Shown: positions 37,797 to 46,100 of the stretch, piece by piece
Layout of the letters: the number at the start of each line of letters is the position of its first letter
How positions within the stretch are numbered: position 1 is the stretch's first letter
Notes under the pieces: generated by a model
What the model saw: only the letters and a program-made list of their open reading frames with translations
What the model was told of the DNA's origin: nothing
Database searches by the model: none
Program-made: the position numbers and the translations under genes
From: Pseudomonas sp. SCA2728.1_7
Lineage (GTDB): Bacteria > Pseudomonadota > Gammaproteobacteria > Pseudomonadales > Pseudomonadaceae
Direction of reading: 5' to 3'
DNA length: 64,000 bases
NCBI RefSeq assembly: GCF_018138145.1
Contig: NZ_CP073104.1
Location: forward strand, 3,472,001 to 3,536,000

Positions 37797-40373
37797 ATGT
37801 CACCGAAATCGCCCATCAGGGGCATCGTCACCGTCGATGTCCATCCACGTCCCAGCGAACCGCCAGGCGTGCCTTTGCCGCACCGGTTTGTGCCACCCAA
37901 CGCAACGCCCACCCGCGCCGTGCACTCGCACCAAAGCACCCTGGCGGGAGCTGACCTGGACGCAATTACCCCGGCACCTTCGGTCATGATCAGCCATGCG
38001 CCCCCGGCCGTCAGCCAGGCATCGGCGCGGAGCCTGCCGCTGGAGCATTACCGGATCGATGAACAGGTCCAGCTGCCTGCTGCCGACGCAGAGGGCTTGC
38101 GGATATTCAAGGGCCGTCGCTACGTTGATGTGCCCGGCGGCGTCGTGCCTGTCGTGGCAGATCCGCAAACCGGCTTGTACAGGGCCAGACTCCCCAGTGA
38201 GCGAATGCCTTCCGGGCCGACGCTTCTGCGTGATCCCCAGGACTTGCTCTGGCATCCACTGGAGGTGCTCGAACCTGTCACCTTTGCCTTGTCCGCAACG
38301 CGCCTGCAAGCCTTCGCCACCGAGCTGGATTTCAGCACTGCGCGAGCCGGCCAGGACCACGTGCATCGATACGCCAACAAGCTCTATGTCGTCATCGAAA
38401 ACCGCGCCTATCAAGTCCTGCACGATCTCGATGCGTCTTCGCCGGCATTGACCGTAATGCGGATCGTCCGTCCTGCCGATCCCGTGGCTGCCGATCCCGG
38501 CAATGTTTACGTCGCTACTCGTCCGGGAAGATCGGAGCCGATTGCCTTTGATGTTCGGCGCGGATGGGTGGGCACGCTGGTGGGTGGTGCGGGGGGCATG
38601 CGTCGCAGTGCAAAGCCAACGGAAGCCGCGCGCGTGGCCGACCTGATATTCGAACTGCAGGCACTGGATCTGGAGTTCGACCAGGCGATGGCCAAGGGCG
38701 AGCAGTTACAAAACCGTTGGCGGGCGCTGAAAGGCACCGATGGCGAGCGCAACGTACTGGAGCAACTCGAAGGACACCATCAACGGGAGCTGTCGATACT
38801 CGAAAAAACCCTCGGCGTGCACACTGAACAAAGGGAGCAGATCGTCGCGGCCAGAGGCGGCACGACCTACCGCAAGAAAGTCATCATGCTGCAAAAAGGC
38901 CGACTGCTGACGCTCAACCAACTGATGATCGCCAATGATTCGCGGCAACTCCTCGACGGACCGATCTTCGGCGGTCCGGTTTCAGACCACGCCAAGGTCG
39001 CAGCCCACCTGTCGAGCAAGCTGGAGCTTCTCAGACAACGTCAGGCCATTGCCGATGAACTGCTGAACAAGTGGCGCTTGTCGCAAAGCGAGTTGAATGA
39101 TGCAGCGTTCGAGCCGATGGATCTGCACGATACCGTGGCCTTCTGGGTTTACGCCAAAAGCCGGATGTTCGTCGATACGGAGGCTACAGTCGACGTCAAC
39201 AACGCCCACGCCCGATACCTCGGGTTCTGTTTTGGCGAAGTCACGTTTGCCTTCCGTGCGTTCGGCAGCATCCCTGAGCAAGCGCGCATTGCATTGCTCA
39301 GCGATCTGCTGGATCAGACGTCGGCAATCAGAGTCTCTTACGAGGAACTGCAACTGCCGAACGGCGCGCACCATAGCCGGTCACGAGAAGAAATCGTCGC
39401 GGCCATCCGCACCTTCGAGGGTACGCTGGAAGAGCACCTGAACCGTTTCCACCAAGAGCAGGACACGACGTCAGCGCTGCCGCCCCACGAGCAACCGATT
39501 GATTTCGACTTTATCCCTGTGCAAAACCGGAACCAGCCGAGCGCCGCACCGCGCAAGATGTTTCGCAGCAAACACCACGGTGTCTACAGGATTCGTGTCG
39601 GTCGGCCACGCCGTACAGCTGCCGGCGAAGAGTTGATAGATGTCATCAACCCACATGATCCGACGGAAGTCTTGCAGACCTACGAACGCAGGGAAGGCGA
39701 ATGGCGCCGCCAGATTGCCCGGCAAGAAAAAAATCTGGCGACATTGACCACCCAGGCCGAACAGCTTCTGGAAAAAACCGATTCTCACTTGCACACGGCC
39801 TGGCGCGATGAGCGCGCGAAACGCAACGCCACCAGCATCGTCGAATTCCTCAGTGACCGGGCCGACGACCTCACTGACGTCACCCGGCAAATAGAACAAG
39901 CCCCGAATCCCGGTGCCGTTGATACGGCCACGTTGCTCCAGCGTCTGGAATACGACAGCCAGCGCCTGCTCAATGAAAGCGAAGAGATTCGCCTGCGGCT
40001 GTACAAAGACCCGGCCTATCTGAGCATTGATCGAGTGGCGTACCTGATCAACCACGGGCATCTCAGCGCTACCAGAACCCACGTCCGGGTGCAGCTGGGG
40101 AAAGGCAACAAAAAAGACTTTCTCGATGTTTACACCCTGAACGACAGGCAAACCGATACGCCGTTGTGGCACGCCCATTTTCACTACGCAGACAAAGACA
40201 GCCCGGCGCTGAACTTCACTGCCAAGGGTGGCCACCTGAAGACCCTGCAGCAAAGCAGGCTCGGCACGTCATCCCAGCGCCGGGATGAACAGGCCGGTCG
40301 AGCACACGTGCGGATCTGGCGTGAAGACATCGACCTGTCGACAGCGCAGCAAATATTCCAGTTGGCTTCATAA
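37797..40373 (+). CDS. Array protein 2: paralogue with complete N-terminal module and AHFHY module
   Basis: This 858-residue paralogue of protein 1 begins MSPKSPIRG at an ATG with the same TTCAAGGATGAAGAAA leader; the frame is open back to a GTG at 37746 that overlaps the previous stop. A disordered N-terminus runs to residue 81. The first module (82-280) is complete and ends with ATRPGRSEPIAFDVRRGWVG and GGAGGMRRS, text shared with protein 4. Helical regions follow, then MFRSKHHGVYRIRVGRPRRT and LQTYERREGEW. The C-terminal module has LWHAHFHY (His794, His796), GGHLKTL and SSQRRDEQAGRAHVRIW. It is most like protein 1 in its second half and like protein 4 in its first 280 residues. There is no transmembrane segment and no recognised catalytic domain. 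Confidence 0.7.
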   Translation: MSPKSPIRGIVTVDVHPRPSEPPGVPLPHRFVPPNATPTRAVHSHQSTLAGADLDAITPAPSVMISHAPPAVSQASARSLPLEHYRIDEQVQLPAADAEGLRIFKGRRYVDVPGGVVPVVADPQTGLYRARLPSERMPSGPTLLRDPQDLLWHPLEVLEPVTFALSATRLQAFATELDFSTARAGQDHVHRYANKLYVVIENRAYQVLHDLDASSPALTVMRIVRPADPVAADPGNVYVATRPGRSEPIAFDVRRGWVGTLVGGAGGMRRSAKPTEAARVADLIFELQALDLEFDQAMAKGEQLQNRWRALKGTDGERNVLEQLEGHHQRELSILEKTLGVHTEQREQIVAARGGTTYRKKVIMLQKGRLLTLNQLMIANDSRQLLDGPIFGGPVSDHAKVAAHLSSKLELLRQRQAIADELLNKWRLSQSELNDAAFEPMDLHDTVAFWVYAKSRMFVDTEATVDVNNAHARYLGFCFGEVTFAFRAFGSIPEQARIALLSDLLDQTSAIRVSYEELQLPNGAHHSRSREEIVAAIRTFEGTLEEHLNRFHQEQDTTSALPPHEQPIDFDFIPVQNRNQPSAAPRKMFRSKHHGVYRIRVGRPRRTAAGEELIDVINPHDPTEVLQTYERREGEWRRQIARQEKNLATLTTQAEQLLEKTDSHLHTAWRDERAKRNATSIVEFLSDRADDLTDVTRQIEQAPNPGAVDTATLLQRLEYDSQRLLNESEEIRLRLYKDPAYLSIDRVAYLINHGHLSATRTHVRVQLGKGNKKDFLDVYTLNDRQTDTPLWHAHFHYADKDSPALNFTAKGGHLKTLQQSRLGTSSQRRDEQAGRAHVRIWREDIDLSTAQQIFQLAS

Positions 40374-40426
40374 AGCAGCCTCTCCCCGAACCAGGGGCTG
40401 AGGGATTTTTTTCAAGGATGAAAAAC

Positions 40427-43024
40427 ATGGCTCCCAAAAAAACCGTCAAGGGCACCACCCATGCCGACGGTCCTTCTCGTCCGGATGCACCGCTGCACGG
40501 TCACACGGGGCAAGCACCGCGTACGACACTGAAATCGTCGTTTGCTCTTGGTTCCCAGACGCGACCGGTCCCCCCCCACAGCATGGCCAGCCTCGACGCG
40601 ATCAGACCGTCAACCGTCGTCATCGCGCATTCGACATTAGAAAAAACCGGCACACCAGGGCCTCAACCGCTGGAGCATTACTGGCTCGCGGTACCTGATC
40701 GTATGCCGCCGGCCAATCCTGAAGGCTTGAGGATGCTCAAGGGACGCGCATATGTCGACGTGGCCTACGACGGCATCGTTATGGTCGGCGTAGACCCGCA
40801 GACGGGCCTCTACCGCGCCCGACTCGCCGTCGAACGGATTGCATCAGGGCCGCTATTGCTGCGCGACGCCGACAGCGGTCTCTGGCATTCGCTCAATGAC
40901 GGTGACGCCGTTGCCGGGTTCGATACTCACCTGCAGACGCTTCGCACGAATCCGGACTTCACAGGCACCAGGGCCGTCGGCGAAGGCGTATTTCGCCACG
41001 AAGGCCGGTTGTACCTGACCATCGACAATCATGTTTATCAGGTCATGCACGACGTGAGCGCCTCCACCTCGACACAAAAAGTGTGGCGTATCGTCAACCC
41101 GAAAGACCCCGTGGCAATCGACAGCGCGAACATCTACCGGGCCAGCCGCATCGGCGAAACGCGAACTGTCCGGCGCGATGAGACAAACCGTTGGGTCTAT
41201 CATTTGCCACCCCTGAAGGGTGGCATCCAGGACGCGGAGATTGCCCGGTTAAGCAAAGAGGTTCTGTTGCAGATGTATGAGCCTTTTCAGCAGGCCCATG
41301 CGGAGCTGAAACATTCGTCTGACCGTCATAACTACCTGTGGGCTGGGGCCAGAGAATTGCCTGAGGGCAGTGCGCAGAGAAACGCGAGGCTGCTCAACGT
41401 TGAAGTGAATCTGCTCAAGCACATTCACAAGCAAGCGGACTTCGTGGAGTCGCTTCTTCTCAACAAGAACTGGCTGATCCACGCGAAAGCAAGCGGGCTG
41501 TTCAAGCAGGAACTGCACACCTTCCGAATAGAACGTGCGGAGTTTCTGAACCGGCTCATGGCGGCCATGGACCTGAGGGTCAAGCCCACGGTCTCAAGAC
41601 TCGACGCCGACAGCTGCAAGAAGATCATCCCCCACTTGAACAAGAAACTCCGGTTTATCGAGGAGCGGGAAGTGGTCATGGCTGAAATCAGAAAAGCCGA
41701 TCCCGGAGCGGTCCCGACACTCGAAGAAATCAGGCAGCAAGTGCCATCGGCCGAGCGCATCAACTTCAACAAGTTGACGCTCTTCGTTCACTTGTTTGCG
41801 GGTACGCCCGACCATGCGCCCAATACAACCATGCCCTCGCTTGCGTCCATCGACTTGATCACCGGCGATTTGAAAAACGTTCCGCAGCGCGATCACCCGA
41901 TGGCGTTGTTGTTAACCCTTGATCAGATAAGGACAGACAAGTCCCGCTTTGAAATGCAACTGGCGGCCACCGATGCTTCCAGGACCGACTACATCAGGGA
42001 AATTCTCAACCTGATCGGTCCATTCGAGAAGCGCATCGAAAACAGGCTAAGCGAAATTCTTGACTCGTTTGATCGCAACACCGCGCTGCCAAGCGTCAAC
42101 CACGACATCGATTTCGATTTTGTTCCACCGCAGCCCGACCCTTCCGAAAATGCTCGCCCGGTACCGCCGAGGAAAGTTTTCCGTGTCCGTCAGCATGGCA
42201 CTTACCGGGTACTGGTCGGGGACATGGAAACGACTCAGGACGGCAACGTCATCGTCAAGGTACCCGATCCACTGCGCCCCGACTCTCCCTCTGCGCGCTA
42301 CGAAAAAAGACAAGGCGAATGGTTGCGTGTGCGCTCGCCCATTACTCGAACACCCCGGCCACAACTTATCGCCGAGGCCAGACAGTTGCTGGCAGAAGTC
42401 GAACAACACGTTGCCAAGGCCAGGATGGATGAGACAAAAAACACCAATCCGAGCGAGATACTGGACGACCTGGATAAAGCCTCGGAAAGCCTGGCCGAGC
42501 AGGCAAGACGCCTGCAAAGCCTCGAAGCCGCCCCCGATGAAGGCGAAATCCTCGACCTGACTGCACGCCTGCGAACCGCGGCTGATTTACTGACCACTCA
42601 AGGCCAAAGCGTTCTGGTGCGCATGTACAAAAACAAGCACGAGCTCGACATCATGCGCGTGAACTATTTGATGGACGCCGACGAGCTCAATGTGATCAAG
42701 ACCGTTGACCGCAAGCAGTTGGGCAAAGGCGAAAGCAAGTCGTTTCTCGACGTTTATTCGCTCCGTGACCGTGCCGACGACACACCCTTGTGGGAAGCCC
42801 ATTTCCACTATGACCAACACGACGCTCTGCCCCTGAATTTCAAGACAAGAGGGGGTCACCTCAAAACGCTCGCACAGAGTAGACGCGGCATCGAGTCTCA
42901 GCGCCGCGATGAACAGGCCGGCCTACCGCACGTGGCCATCTGGCGGCAGACCTTCGACGGCAAGACCGCGACAAAAATATTTGCACTGGCCAGCCCCGCT
43001 GCCGTGCCCCCCAAACCCGAGTGA
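40427..43024 (+). CDS. Array protein 3: diverged paralogue with AHFHY module
   Basis: This 865-residue paralogue starts at 40427 (MAPKKTVKG), nine bases after an in-frame ATG in the shared leader TTCAAGGATG. Layout is as in protein 2: disordered to 81, then LEHYWLAVPD, KGRAYVDV, DPQTGLYRARLAVERIASGP, YQVMHDVSAS, a helical middle, then IDFDFVPP, RKVFRVRQHGTYRVLVGD and YEKRQGEWLRV. The C-terminal module has LWEAHFHYD (His792, His794), RGGHLKTL and IESQRRDEQAGLPHVAIW, and ends with a short extra tail (PAAVPPKPE). It is the most diverged of the three AHFHY proteins, so the set is old rather than a recent duplication. Confidence 0.7.
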   Translation: MAPKKTVKGTTHADGPSRPDAPLHGHTGQAPRTTLKSSFALGSQTRPVPPHSMASLDAIRPSTVVIAHSTLEKTGTPGPQPLEHYWLAVPDRMPPANPEGLRMLKGRAYVDVAYDGIVMVGVDPQTGLYRARLAVERIASGPLLLRDADSGLWHSLNDGDAVAGFDTHLQTLRTNPDFTGTRAVGEGVFRHEGRLYLTIDNHVYQVMHDVSASTSTQKVWRIVNPKDPVAIDSANIYRASRIGETRTVRRDETNRWVYHLPPLKGGIQDAEIARLSKEVLLQMYEPFQQAHAELKHSSDRHNYLWAGARELPEGSAQRNARLLNVEVNLLKHIHKQADFVESLLLNKNWLIHAKASGLFKQELHTFRIERAEFLNRLMAAMDLRVKPTVSRLDADSCKKIIPHLNKKLRFIEEREVVMAEIRKADPGAVPTLEEIRQQVPSAERINFNKLTLFVHLFAGTPDHAPNTTMPSLASIDLITGDLKNVPQRDHPMALLLTLDQIRTDKSRFEMQLAATDASRTDYIREILNLIGPFEKRIENRLSEILDSFDRNTALPSVNHDIDFDFVPPQPDPSENARPVPPRKVFRVRQHGTYRVLVGDMETTQDGNVIVKVPDPLRPDSPSARYEKRQGEWLRVRSPITRTPRPQLIAEARQLLAEVEQHVAKARMDETKNTNPSEILDDLDKASESLAEQARRLQSLEAAPDEGEILDLTARLRTAADLLTTQGQSVLVRMYKNKHELDIMRVNYLMDADELNVIKTVDRKQLGKGESKSFLDVYSLRDRADDTPLWEAHFHYDQHDALPLNFKTRGGHLKTLAQSRRGIESQRRDEQAGLPHVAIWRQTFDGKTATKIFALASPAAVPPKPE

Positions 43025-43125
43025 AGGGTATTGGGCTTACACGATCAACCAGGCAATGACGCCGCCCCTGCCATCAGTTCCTGTCTATGCGAGCCGATGT
43101 GCAAACTCTACAAGGATAGAAAGAC

Positions 43126-46100
43126 ATGCCCGTTAAATCGCCTCCCAAAGGCAACCATTCCGCAAATACCTCCGTTCGACAAACCCCTTTGCCAGACATC
43201 GACACTCCGCGCCTCGACCTGCCACTGCGCGCAGATGTCGAGATCCCGACGCCGGGAGGCCATTCGCCACGACCCGGCAGATCGGGGACGCAAGCTGACC
43301 TCGATGCGATAGAGCCGGCACCGACCATCACGGTTCATCCACCCACGGGGTCGATTGAAACTCCGCGCTCCGTGAGTGATTCCCTGGAGCATTACTGGGT
43401 TCCATCCGCCACCGGTTTGTCGGATCGCAACGCAGACGGCTTGAGAACGCACAAGGGCCGCCAATACGCTGATGTGCCCGGTGGCATCGTACTGGTTGGC
43501 AATGATCCGCAAACCGGACTGTATCGAGCCAGACTGCCCAGTGAGTCCAGGCCCTCGGGCCCGGTACTGCTGCGTGAATCCAGCTCAGGTATCTGGCATG
43601 AACTGGAGCAGTTCGAGCCGATCGGCGTGCCGTTGTCGCCCACCCGCCTGGAGGCCTTCCGTACGCAACTGGACTTCAGCGGCGTGCAACGCGGCAACGA
43701 TGGACTCCACCGCTTCAACGGCAAACTCTATGCGGTGATCGACAACCACACCTATCAGGTACTGCACGACATCGATGCCTCGACCCCATCGACTCCGGTG
43801 ATGCGTATTGTCCGTGCGCAAGATCCGGTTGCCGGCGACAGCACCAATACTTATATCGCAACGCGTCCGGGACGGTCGGAACCGATAATTTTCGATGCTC
43901 ACGAAGGCTGGCTGGGAACCGAGGTCGGTGGTGCCGGCGGGATGTTCCGCAGCGAGTCAGGCAGCCCCGCCCAGCCAAATCTGCTGCAACGTTTTGCGAC
44001 GGCGATCAATCGCTTGCGCACACCCGAGTCCCGCGCGGGGAGACTGTTTCCGGACCTCAAGAAAGAGGAGATCACTCAGCTTTTGCGCTCACAGGGGGAT
44101 GACGTGCGCAATTATCTGGACCAGCGAGAAGCCAAATACAAGTCGCTCAAGGCAGACCTTGCAGCCTGGATCAAGAAGACGTCCTCAGAGTCGCCCACCG
44201 AACCTGCACACCCCTCCGTGGAGCGTGCCGTCGAAGAAATAAAGCGCTGCTGGAAACGGCAGACCGGGACGACGCTGAAACTGGATCTGGGGGATGCGAT
44301 CCTTGCGCCCCTGACGGCTGATTTCAGCCATGTACGCACGCTGGAGCTGACCGCGGTTGCCTGGTCGGACACCGCCGACACCTTCCTTGGCAGTTTCCCC
44401 AACCTGGAAAAACTGGCGGTGACCCACTCCACCCTGGACAAGCTGCCGCCGGGTATCGCACAGATGTCCGCTCTCAAGACTCTGGATCTGAACTCCAATC
44501 GCATTGAGCTGAATGAACATGCAGCGGTGAAACCGGGTGCGCTCAACCAGCTCGAGAACCTCGATCTATCGAGCAACCCGCTTGGTAAAACACCTGACTT
44601 CAGTGGCATGTCGCAACTTCGGTCATTAAACCTGAACAACACCCGACTGGATCACTGGCCCAGCGGTTTACACGAGCAGGTGGCGCTGGAGCTGGTCGAC
44701 TTGCGCAACAACCAACTGCGCGAAATTCCGCAGACGATCCTCAACCCGCCAAGCGATCAGCTCTTGGCCATCGCCCGTATCAACGCGGTTACGCTGATAG
44801 AAGGCAACCCCTTCCCTAACGGTTATTGGCGATCGCTCGAAGTGTATTGGCGGCGTGTGGTGGCCGATTATCCGGCAATGCGCACCGGCTCTCGGGCCGA
44901 CGCATTCAGACTGGATGGAGACATTCCTGAAGTTGCGATGGTGCGGCGCATGTACCCGGACAAAGATCTGCAAGCCGCCAGGGAGTATCTGATCGGCCTG
45001 GGCGATGGCGCCGAAAGTCAGATAGCTCAACGCATTGCCGGTTTCGATTTGTTGGAAACGCAACTGCAAGCCTACATAGCCGACAGTCAGCCCGGCCCTG
45101 CCAGAATCAAAGGCCCGGAAAGAATCAACGCAACCCGCCTGGCAAGAATCATCAGAGGCTGCTGGCTGGGCGAATCGGAGGGCATCCTGAAACTGCCACC
45201 GATATACGGCCCGCTGCCCTTGCTGACCGTGGATTTCAGTCACGTCAAATCGCTCACTCTCGATTCGGTTATCTGGTCCGACACCGCTAATACGCTTCTG
45301 TCCAACTGCCCGAACCTGGAAAGCCTGACCATCATCCGGTCCGGCATTGATAAATTGCCGAACAAAATAGCCGAGATGGACAAACTCACCCATCTGAACC
45401 TGAGTTCGAACCTGATAAAACTGGATGATCAAAGCGCTTTGGCGCTGAGCGGATTACACCAGTTGAAACAGATCGATCTGTCCAGCAATCAGTTGCGCAC
45501 AGTGCCCGACTTCAGCGCCATGTCCGGGTTGCAGGTCTTGAATCTGAAAAACACCGGCATCCGTCAGTGGCCGGCCGGACTACTGGACAAAGCCGGTTTG
45601 ACCAGCCTGGACCTGCGCGACAATCGCTTGAGCGAGGTCCCCCAGCCGAACCTCAACCCGACACCCGAGACTCTGTCCACCGTCGCGCGAATCAACAATG
45701 TCACGCTGCTTGAGGGCAACGACTTTCCCTCCGCTTACTGGAGAAAATTCGACACCTACTGGCGACGCTTGAAAGAGTCTCATCCTGAACTGCTGGAGCC
45801 AGCCAATCCCGCCGTATTCGATAGCGAGAACTCGAGGGCGCAGCGTTATCGAAGCCTGTACCCGACCAAGAGCATCAAAGAGTGCAGGGAATTTATCTGG
45901 AATCAAGCCAGCGGCACCGTTGCACCACGCTTGCTCGCGCTGGAACAAGAGTTCGAGTTGCTGAAAAGTCAGCTCGACGATTGGGTCTTTTCCGGAGGCG
46001 GCAATCGCCTGCGTTACGTGCGTGCCAATCAGTTGCAAATCAACGCTACAACCCGCAATGAACGCAACTCAGCGCGGGATCGGATCATCAGTTGCTGGCG

